Below, piece after piece: positions 33,958 to 44,189 of a DNA stretch of 52,531 nucleotides; the stretch's first letter is position 1, and every line of letters starts with the position of its first letter. The notes beneath the pieces were generated by a model. The model had not been told where the DNA came from. It worked only from the letters and a program-made list of their open reading frames with translations, and ran no database searches. Source of the DNA: Muricoccus harenae (GTDB taxonomy: Bacteria > Pseudomonadota > Alphaproteobacteria > Acetobacterales > Acetobacteraceae); NCBI RefSeq assembly GCF_009848505.1, contig NZ_WWDL01000036.1, forward strand, positions 1 through 52,531. The letters run 5' to 3'. The translations under genes and the position numbers were made by a program.

Positions 33958-34971
33958 TCAGTCCACCCGCGCGCCCGATGCCTTCACGATGGCCGGCCAG
34001 CGGGTTGCCTCGGCGCGGATCAGCTCCGCGAAATCTGCCCTGCTGCCCGAGGCGAGTTCGAAACCCTGGGCACGCAGGTTGTCGGAGACCTCGGGCTTGG
34101 CGAAGGCCGTGCGGGTTTCGTCGTGGAGGCGCCGCAGGATCGGCTCCGGCGTGCCGGCGGGGGCCAGCAGGCCCTGCCAGGTGACCACCTCGAAGCCCGG
34201 GAAGCCGCTTTCGGCGATGGTGGGAACGTCCGGCAGGGCCGGGCTGCGCTGGAGGCCGGTGACGGCCAGGGCGCGGATGCGGCCTTCGCGGATGTGCTCG
34301 ATGGCGGCGGGCAGTGTCACCAGCAGGCTGTCGATATGGCCGGCCACCAGGTCCACCACGGCGGGGCCGCCGCCGCGATAGGGCACATGGCTCGTCTGGA
34401 AGCCCAGGGTCTGGCCCAGCAGGATGCCGCCGAGATGGCCGATGCTGCCATTGCCCTGGCTGGCGAGGGTGACCTGGCCGTTCATCTCCTGCCCGAGGCG
34501 GCGGTATTCCGAGAGGCTCTTCGCCTCGAGCCCCTTCTTCACCACCAGCACCTGCGGGGCTCGCACCAGCTCCGCGATGGCCGCGAAGTCCCGCACGGGG
34601 TCGAAGCCGATCCTGGAATAGAGGGACGGGTTGATGGTCAGCGGGTCGGAGCCGATCAGCAGGGTCAGGCCGTCCGGCTTCGCCCGCGCCACCAGGTCGA
34701 AGGCGATGTTGCTGCCGGCGCCCGTGTGGTTCTCCACCACCACGGATTGGCCGAGCGGCCCGGTCAGGGCGCGGGCCGCGGTGCGGCCGAGGATATCGAG
34801 GCTGCCGCCTGGGGCGACCGGCACGATGATGCGCAGGGAGCGGTCTGGCCAGGCCGCCTCATTGGCCTGGGCCCAGGCGGGGCGGGCGCTGGCGGGGGTG
34901 GTGCCGAGCGCCAGCGGCGCGGGGAGGGCGGCCGCGAGGGCGAGGAGGCGGCGGCGGGAGAGGTCACGCAT
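33958..34971 (-). CDS. TctC/Bug-type solute-binding protein
   Basis: 337 residues. N-terminal MRDLSRRRLLALAAALPAPLALGTTPASA is a twin-arginine signal peptide (SRRRLL). The body shows the family segments WPDRSLRIIVPVAPGGSLDILGRTAARALTGPLGQSVVVENHTGAGSNIAFD, LASQGNGSIGHLGGILLGQ, SHVPYRGGGPAVVDLVAGHIDSLL, RIRALAVTGLQRSPALPDVPTIAESGFPGFEV and a C-terminal GSRADFAELIRAEATRWPAIVKASG. Orphan: no tctAB near. It is divergent from the Lrp-type regulator 117 bases away, which makes it a plausible target of that regulator. Confidence 0.93.
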   Translation of the reverse strand: MRDLSRRRLLALAAALPAPLALGTTPASARPAWAQANEAAWPDRSLRIIVPVAPGGSLDILGRTAARALTGPLGQSVVVENHTGAGSNIAFDLVARAKPDGLTLLIGSDPLTINPSLYSRIGFDPVRDFAAIAELVRAPQVLVVKKGLEAKSLSEYRRLGQEMNGQVTLASQGNGSIGHLGGILLGQTLGFQTSHVPYRGGGPAVVDLVAGHIDSLLVTLPAAIEHIREGRIRALAVTGLQRSPALPDVPTIAESGFPGFEVVTWQGLLAPAGTPEPILRRLHDETRTAFAKPEVSDNLRAQGFELASGSRADFAELIRAEATRWPAIVKASGARVD

Positions 34972-35088
34972 GGGGCAGTCCGGCGCAATCGTGAGGTTGG
35001 AGGTGGATTTTCTCCTTCAGCCCGATTAGTACTGCAACATAAAGATTTCTCGGCTTTGAATGGCCTTTTTAGGAGAAGGAATTGGCCC
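34972..35088. promoter_or_regulatory. Divergent AT-rich control region between TctC and Lrp genes
   Basis: The 117 bases are the most AT-rich of the neighbourhood (for example GCAACATAAAGATTTCTCGG and TTTGAATGGCCTTTTTAGG) and lead to AGGAGAAGG, the ribosome-binding site of the regulator. Promoters for both genes must lie here. I cannot assign individual boxes safely. Confidence 0.5.
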
Positions 35089-35559
35089 ATGGCGACTGCG
35101 CCGGAGTTGGACTTGACCGACCGCGAGATCCTCCGGCTGATCCAGCGTGACGCGACGCTTTCCCTCGCCGCCATCGCGGCCGAGGTGGGTCTTACCCCCA
35201 CCCCCTGCTGGAAGCGCATCCGGCGCATGGAGAAGGAGGGAGTCATTGCCGGGCGTGTCACCCTGCTGGACCCGGCGCGGGTGGGGCTACCGCTCTCGGT
35301 TTTCGTGGCGCTCGAGATCGGGGACCATTCGGCGGGATGGATCGAGACCTTCGCCCAGGCCGTCGCGGCCATGCCGGAAGTGCTGGAATGCTGGCGGATG
35401 GGCGGGGACGTGGACTACCTGCTGCGCGTCGCGGTGGAGGACATGCCGGCCTATGACGCCTTCTACCGGCGCCTCACCGCGGCCGTTCCCGGGCTGCGCA
35501 ACGTGACCAGCCGCTTCGCCATGGAGAGGGTGAAGGGGACCACGGCCCTGCCGATCTGA
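35089..35559 (+). CDS. Lrp/AsnC family transcriptional regulator
   Basis: 156 residues from ATG 35089. The N-terminal helix-turn-helix is LDLTDREILRLIQRDATLSLAAIAAEVGLTPTPCWKRIRRMEKEGVI (about 8-55). The C-terminal RAM effector domain follows: GLPLSVFVALEIGDHSAGWIETFAQAVAAMPEVLECWRMGGDVDYLLRVAVEDMPAYDAFYRRL, with VTSRFAMERVK closing it. Lrp/AsnC proteins bind amino acids or related ligands and assemble as octamers. It probably regulates itself and the divergent TctC gene. Confidence 0.95.
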   Translation: MATAPELDLTDREILRLIQRDATLSLAAIAAEVGLTPTPCWKRIRRMEKEGVIAGRVTLLDPARVGLPLSVFVALEIGDHSAGWIETFAQAVAAMPEVLECWRMGGDVDYLLRVAVEDMPAYDAFYRRLTAAVPGLRNVTSRFAMERVKGTTALPI

Positions 35560-35595
35560 GCCGTCCCGGTTGAATCAACGCGTTTCCCTGAGTTG

Positions 35596-36330
35596 ATGCC
35601 CCAATCTCACTGCCGCATAACCCCCCGCGTGACACGCGCAGCCCCCAACCCCGTCCTCATCGCCCCCTCCCTCCTGGCCGCGGATTTCACGCGGCTGGCC
35701 GAGGAGGTCGCCGCCATCGAGCTGGCCGGCGCCGACTGGCTCCATCTCGACATCATGGACGGCCATTTCGTTCCCAACATCTCCTTCGGCCCGGCCATCG
35801 TGAAAGCGCTGCGGCCGAAGAGCCGCATGCCCTTCGACGTGCATCTGATGATCGCCCCGGCCGATCCCTATCTGGCGGCCTTCGCGGAGGCGGGCGCGGA
35901 CCTGATCTCCCTGCATCCGGAGGCTGGGCCGCATCTGCACCGCTCGCTCCAGACCATCCGCTCGCTGGGCAAGAAGGCGGGGGTGGTGCTCAATCCGGCC
36001 ACCCCGGTGGAGAGCGTCGCCCATGTGCTGGACCTCGTGGACCTCATCCTGGTCATGACGGTGAATCCAGGCTTCGGCGGGCAATCCTTCCTGGACAGCC
36101 AGCTCGCGAAGGTGGCCACGCTGCGCCGGATGATCGATGCCACGGGCCGTGACATCCACCTTCAGATCGACGGGGGGGTGACGGCGAAGACCGCGCCCCT
36201 TTGCATCGAGGCCGGGGCCGACGTGCTGGTCGCCGGCACCGCCGTCTTCGGCGCGCAGGACCGCGCCGCCGCCATCCAGGCTATTCGGGGCCCAGTGCGC
36301 GGCCAGGGGAATGAGGGGACCGCCGGATGA
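35596..36330 (+). CDS. rpe: Ribulose-phosphate 3-epimerase
   Basis: 244 residues from ATG 35596, or about 233 from a GTG at 35629, which better fits the usual length; neither has a clear Shine-Dalgarno. TIM-barrel enzyme interconverting ribulose 5-phosphate and xylulose 5-phosphate. Signature segments are [37 protein letters not shown] (metal His/Asp), DVHLMI, the catalytic loop [13 protein letters not shown], and [29 protein letters not shown] (phosphate binding). Overlaps the heparinase-like gene by 4 bases, so the two are co-translated; that pairing is recurrent in Acetobacteraceae-like genomes as far as I recall. Confidence 0.95.
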   Translation: MPQSHCRITPRVTRAAPNPVLIAPSLLAADFTRLAEEVAAIELAGADWLHLDIMDGHFVPNISFGPAIVKALRPKSRMPFDVHLMIAPADPYLAAFAEAGADLISLHPEAGPHLHRSLQTIRSLGKKAGVVLNPATPVESVAHVLDLVDLILVMTVNPGFGGQSFLDSQLAKVATLRRMIDATGRDIHLQIDGGVTAKTAPLCIEAGADVLVAGTAVFGAQDRAAAIQAIRGPVRGQGNEGTAG

Positions 36331-37952
36331 GCGGCAGCTGGCTGCGCGGCGCCCGCCGCACCCTTTCTGGCCTCAAGCCGATGCGCGTGCCCGAGGCGCC
36401 CTCCCGCGCCTTCCGGGACCTGTGGCCCGGCGATGCCGCCCGTGGCCAGCGCCTGCTGGAAGGTGAGCTGGAGGTGGCGGGCACCGTCCGCCCGCTGCCG
36501 GATGATCCTTCCGCCTTCGGCCCCACCGCCGGCAGCGCGCCTTGGCGCGCCGCCCTGCATGGCTTCGCCTGGCTGCGTGACCTGCGCGCCCTGGGCACCG
36601 ATGCGGCGCGGATGCACGCCCGCGACATTGCCCGCGCCTGGCTGGAGGCGCCGGCGGCCGACCCGGTGGCGACGGCGCCCGAGGTGGTCGGCGCCCGGCT
36701 TTCCGCCTGGCTCGGGCATTGGGATTTCGTGGCTGCCACGGCTGAGGACGGCTTCCGCCGCGCGATGATGGCCCGGCTGGCCGCGGATGCGCGTGGCCTG
36801 GTCGTCATCCTGCCGGCCGAGCCGCGGCATCGCGGTGCGCTGGTGGCGCTGAAGGGGGCGCTGGCCGCCGCCGTGGCGCTGGAGGAGGAGCCCTGGCTCT
36901 CCCGCTGCCTGAAGCTGCTGCCCGCCGAGATCGACCGCCAGATCCTGCCGGACGGCGCCCATGTGGAGCGCAGCCCCGGCGTGCTGCTGCTGGCGCTGCA
37001 GGACCTGATCGAGATCCGGAACCTGCTGCATGGTGCCGGCATCGAGGCGCCGCCGCATCTGGCCCATGCGCTGGACCGCGCCGCCCCGGCGCTGCGCCTG
37101 TTCCGCCATGGCGATGGCGGTCTGGCCGCCTTCAACGGCACGCGCGAGGAGGCGGCGAGCCTGCTCGACCTGGTGCTCACCCAGGCCCAGGCGCGCGGGC
37201 GCGCGCCGCTCATCCTCGGCGATGCGGGGTTCCAGCGGCTCCAGGCCGGGCGCACGCTGGTGATCGCGGATTGCGGCCCACCCCCTTCGGCCAAGGGAGG
37301 CGGCATGGCGCCGGGCGGGTTGCCACGGGGTGCCGACCGGCAGCACCATGCGGGCACCCTGTCCTTCGAGATGTCCGTCGGGCGCGACCGGCTGATCGTG
37401 AATTGCGGCGCGGCGCCGGCCGCCGAGGGCGCCTGGCGCGATGCGCTGCGCGCCACCGCCGCCCATTCCACGCTGGTCCTGGCCGATACCAATAGCAGCG
37501 AGCTGACGGAGGAGGGCCTCGGCCGTCGCCCGGAGCATGTGGAGGCCGAGCGGCACGAGGCCAGCGGGGCGCAGTGGCTGGAAGCCACGCATGACGGCTG
37601 GAAGAAGAGCCTCGGCGCCATTCATCGCCGCCGGCTGTATCTCGCGGAATCCGGCGACGACCTGCGCGGCGAGGATCTGGTGGAGGCCGAGGCGCCGCCC
37701 GCCTTCACCGTGCGCTTCCATCTCCACCACAATGTCACTGCCACGCTGCACGAGGATGGCGGCTCGGTGCTGCTGCGCCTGCCTTCCGGCGCGGCCTGGC
37801 GGCTGCGCGCCCGGGGCGGCCGGATCTCGGTGGAGGACAGCGTGCAGATGTTCGGCGAGGCGCGGCCGACCACCCAGGTGGCCGTCGCCGCCGAGGCCGG
37901 TTCCGGCACCGTGCAATGGGCGATCGGGCGCGTGGCCGCCACCGAGGGCTGA
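36327..37952 (+). CDS. Heparinase II/III-like protein
   Basis: 541 residues. Fold of an N-terminal alpha-toroid (about 70-330) with a C-terminal beta-sandwich. Visible family segments are [120 protein letters not shown] and [18 protein letters not shown]. Heparinase II/III proteins cleave or bind uronic-acid polysaccharides; the bacterial envelope-linked group, found beside rpe or lipid A genes, is of unknown substrate. No signal peptide is clear, so it may act in the cytoplasm. Its stop is 5 bases before palindrome C. Confidence 0.9.
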   Translation: MSGSWLRGARRTLSGLKPMRVPEAPSRAFRDLWPGDAARGQRLLEGELEVAGTVRPLPDDPSAFGPTAGSAPWRAALHGFAWLRDLRALGTDAARMHARDIARAWLEAPAADPVATAPEVVGARLSAWLGHWDFVAATAEDGFRRAMMARLAADARGLVVILPAEPRHRGALVALKGALAAAVALEEEPWLSRCLKLLPAEIDRQILPDGAHVERSPGVLLLALQDLIEIRNLLHGAGIEAPPHLAHALDRAAPALRLFRHGDGGLAAFNGTREEAASLLDLVLTQAQARGRAPLILGDAGFQRLQAGRTLVIADCGPPPSAKGGGMAPGGLPRGADRQHHAGTLSFEMSVGRDRLIVNCGAAPAAEGAWRDALRATAAHSTLVLADTNSSELTEEGLGRRPEHVEAERHEASGAQWLEATHDGWKKSLGAIHRRRLYLAESGDDLRGEDLVEAEAPPAFTVRFHLHHNVTATLHEDGGSVLLRLPSGAAWRLRARGGRISVEDSVQMFGEARPTTQVAVAAEAGSGTVQWAIGRVAATEG

Positions 37953-38167
37953 GGGTACCGGAGGCTCTGCCTCCGGACCTTCGCCGGGGGCCGAACGCGG
38001 CCCCCGGCCCCGCGATCTGCTGGAGGCGCGGCTGAGGTCGGTGACCTCAGGCAACGGGCAGGCCTGCCCGCGGCCGAAAGCATCTGCCTGCGGCGTCCCG
38101 TTTCTAAAACCGAACGCGGGGTCCGGGAGGCGGCGCCTCCCGGTGGCCATCAGCCCGCCAGACGCCG
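37953..38167. repeat. Intergenic palindrome mosaic C (convergent heparinase/amidase gap)
   Basis: CCGGAGGCTCTGCCTCCGG (37958-37976, 5 bases after the stop), CCGGGGGCC-GAACGC-GGCCCCCGG (37984-38007), CTGAGGTC-GGT-GACCTCAG (38032-38050) and CCGGGAGGC-GGC-GCCTCCCGG (38123-38143, preceded by GCGGGGT). The modules are those of mosaics A and B; the last hairpin has its own compensated stem. Confidence 0.9.
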
Positions 38168-39556
38168 CTACTCCACCGGAGCGATGGGCGCGCCCGCTGC
38201 CTCGATGATCACGCCCGCCTCCAGCAGGATGTCCTCACGATAGCGGCCGCCGACGAGCTGGACGCCGAGGGGCGCCGGGCCGGACAGGTCGGTGGTGACG
38301 GTCAGCCCGGGCAGGCTCATCAGCGGCAGGCCGAGCTGGGGGAGGATGGCTTCGACCACGCGTTCGAAGGCCTCGGGGGATTCCAGGTCCAGCAGGTCCG
38401 GGAAGGGCGGCTCGGCCGAGACGGGCATGAGGGCGACCGGGTAGCGCTCGAGGAAGAGGCTCCATTCCCGCAGGAAGCCGGCGCGGGCCTGGAGACCGTC
38501 CTGGAAGGCGTTCATGTCCGGCTCGGGGCAGAGGCGCTCCATCTGGGCGAAGATGAAGTTGGCGTCGGGGTCGTCCTCCGCCATCAGGGCCTTCTTCATG
38601 CCGCGGCGGCTTTCGGCGAGCCAGAGCATGGCCTGCAGCCGGGCGGGCTCGCGCAGGGGCGGGATGGGGGTTTCGGCGACGGTCCAGCCGGCATCCTGCA
38701 GGCGGCGGGCGGCGTCGCGCAGGGCGGCTTCCACCTCCGGCGTGGTGGGCATGCCTTCGGGGCGGATGCAGAGGGCGGCGCGCTTGGGGAAGGCCGGGCC
38801 TTCGAGCGGGGCGGGAACCCACCAGGGGTCGCGCGGATCCGGGGCGGACATGGCCTGCAGGGCAAGGCGGATATCGGCGATGCTGCGGGCGATGGGGCCG
38901 GAGACGGCCATGAGCTGGGCGCCGATGGCGCGTTCCGCCGAGGAGGGATTCCAGGCGGGGATGCGGCCGATGGTGGGGCGCAGCCCCTGAACGCCGCAGG
39001 CATAGGCGGGGTAGCGGACCGAGCCGCCGATATCCGTGCCATGGCCGATGGCGCCGATGCCCGCCGCGACCGCCGCTGCCGCGCCGCCGGAGGACCCGCC
39101 GGGGGTGAGGGCGTGATTGCGCGGGTTCTTCGTGTGGCCGTGCAGGGAGTTGCGCGTGAACCAGTGGAGCGAGAAGGCGGGGGTGTTGGTGCGGCCGATG
39201 ATGACGGCGCCGGCGCGGCGAAGATTGGAGACGACGGGATTGTCGGCCTGCGCGACCAGGTCCTTCTGGATGCGCAGCCCGTTGGTGGTGGCGTGGCCCT
39301 TCTGGTCCACATTGACCTTGGTGGTGACGGGCACCCCGGCCAGCGGGCCGGGATCCTCGCCGCGCGCGATGGCGGCGTCCACGGCGCGGGCGGCGGTCAG
39401 CGCCTCCTCGGGCATGAACTGCACGACGGCGTTGATGGCGGGGTTCGCTTGGTCCAGCCGGGCGAGGGCGTCGCGCGCCACCTCCTCGGCGGAAAGGTCA
39501 CGCTTGCGGATGCGGTCCGCGATTTCGCTCGCCGTCAGGCGCCAGAGTTCCGTCAT
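38168..39556 (-). CDS. Amidase (amidase-signature family)
   Basis: 462 residues from ATG 39556. Hydrolyses an amide bond. The amidase-signature catalytic set is visible: the Lys in LAGVPVTTKVNVDQKG, the Gly/Ser-rich loop HALTPGGSSGGAAAAVAAG (cis-Ser), and the nucleophile Ser in GHGTDIGGSVRYPAYACGVQGLRPTIGR. The C-terminal part includes SLPGLTVTTDLSGPAPLGVQLVGGRYREDILLEAG. Substrate unknown; the closest general group is acetamidase/6-aminohexanoate-cyclic-dimer-hydrolase-like. It lies 53 bases downstream of the glycosylation operon on the same strand; functional coupling is doubtful. Confidence 0.92.
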   Translation of the reverse strand: MTELWRLTASEIADRIRKRDLSAEEVARDALARLDQANPAINAVVQFMPEEALTAARAVDAAIARGEDPGPLAGVPVTTKVNVDQKGHATTNGLRIQKDLVAQADNPVVSNLRRAGAVIIGRTNTPAFSLHWFTRNSLHGHTKNPRNHALTPGGSSGGAAAAVAAGIGAIGHGTDIGGSVRYPAYACGVQGLRPTIGRIPAWNPSSAERAIGAQLMAVSGPIARSIADIRLALQAMSAPDPRDPWWVPAPLEGPAFPKRAALCIRPEGMPTTPEVEAALRDAARRLQDAGWTVAETPIPPLREPARLQAMLWLAESRRGMKKALMAEDDPDANFIFAQMERLCPEPDMNAFQDGLQARAGFLREWSLFLERYPVALMPVSAEPPFPDLLDLESPEAFERVVEAILPQLGLPLMSLPGLTVTTDLSGPAPLGVQLVGGRYREDILLEAGVIIEAAGAPIAPVE

Positions 39557-39609
39557 GGGGGCGCATGACATACCGGCTTGGCGCGCTTGTCCAATGCGGG
39601 GCGCCGGGA

Positions 39610-41271
39610 TCAAGGAATGGCGGCGTCCTGCCTCAGGGGCCTGCTCCGGAGCCAGTGCACGGGGTAGCCGGCGAAGTCGGCCGCATCCAGGACCGGCGGA
39701 ATGGTGATGTGCCGTCCATCGAAACGCAGGATGCGGATGGCGGGAAAGGGCCCGGTGCCGGGACCGATCCGCAGGTTCGAGGCGTGTCCGTCCTCCAGCA
39801 CCACGCGGGACCAGGCCTCGCGGTCCCAGTCCTTCCGGCGGTCCTCGTCATGCTGCAGCACGCGCAGCCCGAAATCCCGCCCCAGGAACCAGATCGGCGC
39901 GACGCGATAGGACATGACGTCGGGCGTGACGAGCCGCACGCCCTCCTCGACCAGGATGACGAAGTTGAAGGGCGCTCCCGGCGGCACGCGCGCGGCCAGG
40001 GCGGCGACCTGCGCCCTCATCGCGCTCTCATGAGCCGAAGCGACGCTCTGGACGTTGTTGTAGCCGAGCGAGGCGAGAAGCAGCCACCCGGCCGCCACCC
40101 CCGTCACCGCCGCGAGCCCGAGTTTGCGGAACCGTGCCGAAAGCGGCAGCGCCGCGCAGAGCAGTGCCGCGGCACCGGTCCAGAGCAGCGGGCGCCAGCC
40201 CTGGTCCACCATCGGCCAGCGCAGCCCGACGGTCCAGGTACCGGACATGGACTCAATCAGCAGCGTCGGCAGGACCAGCCCCGCCGTGATTGCCAGCACC
40301 AGCGCTGCGTCCCGCAGCCGCGCCGGCGCCTCGCTCCGCAGAACAAGGAGTTGCAGCCCGGCCGCGGCAAGGCCGAACAGGACCGCCAGCCCGATCCCCG
40401 CCCAGCCCAGGACCGCCATCCCCCGGCCTGCGAAGGGAATGTAGCGCGTTAGCGCGACCCCCTCCCACAGCGAGGAGGGCAGGTTCCTAAGCAGCAGCGA
40501 CGGGTTCAGCGCATAATACTCGGCCATGGCCGGGTTCTGCGTGGTTTTCCAGGCCAGCACGAAGGCGGCGAGCAGCAGCGGATAGGGCAGGACCTCCATC
40601 GCCGTGCCGGCGAGACGGCGCGGCAGGCTCCCCTGCGGCGCGGCGGGATGCAGCAGCGAGAGCAGGCCGATGCCGACCACGGCCCCCACCTGGAAGGTGT
40701 AGCTGCCGAAGGCCGCGAACCAAAGAAAGAGGGAGAGCCCGTACCAGCCCGGCGCGCGCCGGCCGCCATTCACCCAGGCGGCGAAGGCGGCGATCGAAAG
40801 ACAGCTCAGCGAGAGCGCGCCTATGAAGTTCCAGGCGATCTGGTCGGGCGAGGTGTGCAGCACCCAGGCAGCGCTCAGCATGCCCGCCCCGAGCGCGATG
40901 CCGCGCGCCCGCCCCTGCGTGGCCGTCCAGACCATGAGATAGACGGAGACCCCGAGCAGCGGCTGCACCAGCAGCCGCGTGAGATAGGGCCCGTTCGCGC
41001 CGTTGGCATAGAGCGCGCGCAGCGGGATGTACCACCAGGGCGAGAGCGGGTTGCGGTCGTTCATCGCCCAGAAGGCCTGGGCGCGGGCCGAGGCGTTGGG
41101 CGCGGAGAGGATGAGGAGCCAGTTATAGTCCTCCCCCATCGCGCCGATCCGCAGCCCGAAGGGCAGGCCGAGGCGGCGCAGGATTGCGAAGAGCGCGACG
41201 GTCGCGACCGAGGCGAGGAGGATCAGCGCGATATCGGTCAGCACGCCGCGCCGCTGAGCGCCAAAGGTCAC
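39610..41271 (-). CDS. Polytopic membrane protein, GT-C glycosyltransferase-like
   Basis: 553 residues with about 10-11 hydrophobic segments in the first 420 residues (for example [77 protein letters not shown]) and a soluble C-terminal domain of ~130 residues. An early periplasmic loop has [37 protein letters not shown], a position where GT-C enzymes carry acidic catalytic residues (here E-D near 48). The start overlaps the WxcM-like stop by 4 bases. With GtrB and a sugar-modifying enzyme beside it, it is probably the GtrC-like periplasmic transferase that adds a sugar from an undecaprenyl carrier to a surface glycan. Family assignment is by topology and context. Confidence 0.65.
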   Translation of the reverse strand: MTFGAQRRGVLTDIALILLASVATVALFAILRRLGLPFGLRIGAMGEDYNWLLILSAPNASARAQAFWAMNDRNPLSPWWYIPLRALYANGANGPYLTRLLVQPLLGVSVYLMVWTATQGRARGIALGAGMLSAAWVLHTSPDQIAWNFIGALSLSCLSIAAFAAWVNGGRRAPGWYGLSLFLWFAAFGSYTFQVGAVVGIGLLSLLHPAAPQGSLPRRLAGTAMEVLPYPLLLAAFVLAWKTTQNPAMAEYYALNPSLLLRNLPSSLWEGVALTRYIPFAGRGMAVLGWAGIGLAVLFGLAAAGLQLLVLRSEAPARLRDAALVLAITAGLVLPTLLIESMSGTWTVGLRWPMVDQGWRPLLWTGAAALLCAALPLSARFRKLGLAAVTGVAAGWLLLASLGYNNVQSVASAHESAMRAQVAALAARVPPGAPFNFVILVEEGVRLVTPDVMSYRVAPIWFLGRDFGLRVLQHDEDRRKDWDREAWSRVVLEDGHASNLRIGPGTGPFPAIRILRFDGRHITIPPVLDAADFAGYPVHWLRSRPLRQDAAIP

Positions 41272-42170
41272 GCGTCGGTGCTCCCCAAGAAGAGGCCGTA
41301 ATCCGCCACACGCTCCCCCGGGTCATAGGCCTCGCTCGCCAGCACTAGCAGGGCGGCGTCGGCGGTGTGGCCGTATTGCAGGGTCCATGTGCCGGGCGGC
41401 ACATGCAGGCCGACGTCGGACCCGGCCAGCCGGACAGCGTGGCGGCAACGGCCGTCATCCATCGCGACCGTCACGGCACCCTGAGTGGCGATGAGGAACT
41501 GGTGGGAGCGGCGATAGGCGCCGCCGCCGCGCGCCCAGCCATCGGGGGTGCCGTCGATCACATAGAGGCGGCGTGGCGTGAAGGGCAGCGCCGCTTCCAG
41601 CGGCCAGTGGGAGAGGCGGCCCCGTGGGTCACGGTGGGAGTCGGTCACGATCACGCGGCAGGGGGCATCCTGCGGCAGGTTGCGCGGTTCCACGGCGGCT
41701 TCCACGCCGGCATAGCCGACGATCCGCGCTGGGTTTCCCACCACGACGGCATTGGCCGGCACATCGGCCGTGATCACGGTGCCCGCACCGACCATGGCGC
41801 CCTGGCCGATGGTCAGGCCCGGCAGGATGGTGGCATTCGCGCCGATGGAGACGCCGCGCTGCAAGGTGGTGGGCGGCAGCGCCTCCCGCTGCACCCGGCT
41901 GCGGGGGAACATGTCGTTGGTGAAGGTGGCGTTGGGGCCGATGAAGACGTCATCCTCCACCCGCAGCCCGTCCCAGAGCTGGACGCCGCATTTGATCGTC
42001 ACGCGGTCGCCAGTGACGACGTCGTTCTCGATGAAGACGCCGTCGCAAATGTTGTTGTCGGCGCCGATCACCGCGCCGGGCAGGATATGGGCGAAGGCCC
42101 AGACGCGCGTGCCGGATCCGATGGACGTGCTCTCGCACAATGCGTTGGGGTGGATGCGGGGCAGGCTCAC
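41268..42170 (-). CDS. WxcM-like bifunctional sugar acyltransferase / 3,4-ketoisomerase
   Basis: 300 residues. Residues 1-155 are a left-handed beta-helix acyltransferase with hexapeptide repeats: [101 protein letters not shown], ending with [16 protein letters not shown]. Residues 165-300 are a cupin of the FdtA/QdtA type ([56 protein letters not shown], then [12 protein letters not shown]). WxcM-like proteins convert a dTDP-4-keto sugar to the 3-keto isomer and N-acylate the aminated product. No aminotransferase (FdtB-type) is in the window, so the pathway must be completed elsewhere. Confidence 0.88.
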   Translation of the reverse strand: MSLPRIHPNALCESTSIGSGTRVWAFAHILPGAVIGADNNICDGVFIENDVVTGDRVTIKCGVQLWDGLRVEDDVFIGPNATFTNDMFPRSRVQREALPPTTLQRGVSIGANATILPGLTIGQGAMVGAGTVITADVPANAVVVGNPARIVGYAGVEAAVEPRNLPQDAPCRVIVTDSHRDPRGRLSHWPLEAALPFTPRRLYVIDGTPDGWARGGGAYRRSHQFLIATQGAVTVAMDDGRCRHAVRLAGSDVGLHVPPGTWTLQYGHTADAALLVLASEAYDPGERVADYGLFLGSTDA

Positions 42171-43177
42171 GCCGGGCGCTCCGCGCCGATCCGGTCCATG
42201 TCGTGGCGTGGGTCATGGCGCGGGATTGTGGCTGCGACGACGGGTGCGGCATCGTTGACCTCGCGCCGCGCGACGATCGCATTCGGACGGCCCCGCACGT
42301 TCTCGCTGATGCGCCAGACATAGATGCCGATGATGCCAAGAGAGAGCAGCGTCATGAAGCCGAAGAAGAGGACCGCGATCATGATGGGCACGTAGCCCTC
42401 CACCGGAATGTCGCGGAACAGCCAGGCAAGGAGGACCACAATGGCGGTGACGACGGAGAGTGCGCCGCCCACTGCACCGATGCCAACGAGCAGGGTGATC
42501 GGCAGGTCGGAGAAGGCGAAGACGCTGTCCACGAAGTAGCGCAGGCGCTTGGCGAAGACCCAGGCGCTGGTGCCCTTGGTGCGGGCGCGGCGGTCATAGG
42601 GCACTTCAAGCCGCCGGAATCCGACCCAGAAGAGCTGTCCGATAAGCGAGCCCGAGCGTTCGTCGAGCGCGAGAAGGGCGGTGCGCACCGCTTCGTTGCA
42701 GCCGAAGATGTCCACGCCTCCGGCCGGCACCTCGTGGATCACGAAGCGCCGGTAAAGACGCCAATAGGTCTTGGAGAGGAAGCGCGAGAATCCGGGATCC
42801 TGTCGGGAGGCGCGCACGCCGAGGCAAAGATCGGCCTGGTCATTCCGCAGCGATTCGAAGAATCGTTCCGCCAGCTCGGGCGGTTCCTGCAGATCGGCCG
42901 CCATGACGGCGAAATAGCGGCCGCGCGCGGCCGTCAGGCCTTCGCGGATGGCGGCGAAGGCGCCGAAGTTGCGCGACAGGGAAATGAGCTGCGTGGGAAA
43001 GCCGAGATTTGGCAGCGTGGCGCGCAGGATCGTCTCGCAATGATCCGGCGATGCATCCACCACCAGAACCGCTTCGAAGCCTGGAATACGCGACGCCAGC
43101 CCGGTGAGCGCCTCGATGAGGTCCGGCAGGTTTTCCTCATTCCGGTAGATCGGAACGATGAGCGAACAGGTGATCAT
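42167..43177 (-). CDS. Undecaprenyl-phosphate glycosyltransferase, GtrB/DPM1-like
   Basis: 336 residues from ATG 43177. Transfers a sugar from an NDP-sugar to polyprenyl phosphate at the cytoplasmic face. The GT2 domain shows [73 protein letters not shown] (the D-L-Q-x-P-P nucleotide/metal motif), [24 protein letters not shown] and [15 protein letters not shown]. Two C-terminal transmembrane helices follow ([29 protein letters not shown] and [24 protein letters not shown]), as in GtrB. It overlaps the WxcM-like gene by 4 bases and starts the minus-strand operon; 223 bases without genes upstream hold its promoter. Confidence 0.92.
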   Translation of the reverse strand: MITCSLIVPIYRNEENLPDLIEALTGLASRIPGFEAVLVVDASPDHCETILRATLPNLGFPTQLISLSRNFGAFAAIREGLTAARGRYFAVMAADLQEPPELAERFFESLRNDQADLCLGVRASRQDPGFSRFLSKTYWRLYRRFVIHEVPAGGVDIFGCNEAVRTALLALDERSGSLIGQLFWVGFRRLEVPYDRRARTKGTSAWVFAKRLRYFVDSVFAFSDLPITLLVGIGAVGGALSVVTAIVVLLAWLFRDIPVEGYVPIMIAVLFFGFMTLLSLGIIGIYVWRISENVRGRPNAIVARREVNDAAPVVAATIPRHDPRHDMDRIGAERPA

Positions 43178-43400
43178 GGAACTCGCGCCGGCGGAAGTGG
43201 CGCGCTCATAGCAGCACCCTCCCAACCGGGCAATTGCAGAACGTTTCGGGCAATGATTCCGTCAACGCCGCTTCGGATCGTGAAGCGCGTTGGATGGAGG
43301 AGAACGCGGCTAGTTCAGTCTGCGGCTGGTGATAGGCCCGCAGACCTTGCCCCGCGCCTTCCCAGCAAGGAAGCCGCGGAGCGTAAAGGTTCCCCAATCG

Positions 43401-44189
43401 TCAGCTCCCGGCGAACTTCGGCTCGCGCTTCTCCATGAAGGCGGCGCGGCCTTCCTTGTGGTCGTCGGAGAGGAAGAGGAGCGTCTGGAAGTGGCGTTCC
43501 GTCTCCAGCGCGGCGTCGAGCCCCGCAGCGAGCATGGACTTGGTGAGTGCCATCGGCGTCGGCGCCTGGGTGGCGAGGAAGCGCGCGCGCTCCATCGCCA
43601 CCGGCAGTGCCTGGCCGCGCGGAACCACTTCTTCCACCAGGCCGATGCGCTCGGCCTCGGTCGCCGTCAGCTGCTGGTGCAGCATCAGGATCTTGCGCGC
43701 GCGGCCTGTGCCGATGCGGAGCGGCAGGGTGAAGGGCAGGCCGAGATCGCCCATCAGCCCGACCTTGCCGAAGCCCGCCATGAAGCGGCTGTCCTCGGCG
43801 GCGACGATGATGTCGCAGGCGCAGGCGAGGGACAGGCCGGCGCCGACGCACCAGCCTTCCACCGCCGCGACCACGGGCTTGGTGCCGGCGGCGAGGATGC
43901 GGATGGAGCGGTAGGCGCGGCGCAGGCGCTCGCGGCCGGCGAGCGCGTCACGCGTATCCATGCCGGAGATGTCGCCGCCCGAGCAGAACACGCCGGAGGC
44001 GCCGGTGACGACGATGGCGCGGATGGAGGCGTCGCCTTCGGTTTCCTCCAGCACCTCGGCCAGCCGCTCGCGCAGCGGCAGGGCCAGGGCGTTGCGGCGC
44101 GCCGGGTAGTCGAGGGTGATGACCAGCACCGCGCCGTCGCGCTCGGCGTGGAGGGCGATGCCTTCCGGCAGGACCGTCGCGGCGCTCAT
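43401..44189 (-). CDS. Enoyl-CoA hydratase/isomerase family protein
   Basis: 262 residues from ATG 44189, overlapping the preceding CoA-transferase gene by 4 bases. Crotonase fold with AVLVITLDYPARRNALALPLRERLAEVLEE at the start, the first oxyanion region VVTGASGVFCSGGDISGMD, the second AAVEGWCVGAGLSLACACDIIVAAEDSRFMAGFGKVGLMGDLG and the C-terminal EKREPKF. The classical hydratase glutamates are not clearly at their expected places (GFGKVGLMGDLG has Gly-Asp), so hydratase activity is uncertain and another crotonase reaction is possible. Confidence 0.88.
   Translation of the reverse strand: MSAATVLPEGIALHAERDGAVLVITLDYPARRNALALPLRERLAEVLEETEGDASIRAIVVTGASGVFCSGGDISGMDTRDALAGRERLRRAYRSIRILAAGTKPVVAAVEGWCVGAGLSLACACDIIVAAEDSRFMAGFGKVGLMGDLGLPFTLPLRIGTGRARKILMLHQQLTATEAERIGLVEEVVPRGQALPVAMERARFLATQAPTPMALTKSMLAAGLDAALETERHFQTLLFLSDDHKEGRAAFMEKREPKFAGS

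Noticed and set aside
36162-38150. A 662-codon minus-strand frame opposite rpe and the heparinase-like gene
   Set aside because: Mirror of plus-strand codon bias; no family segments; no ribosome-binding site.
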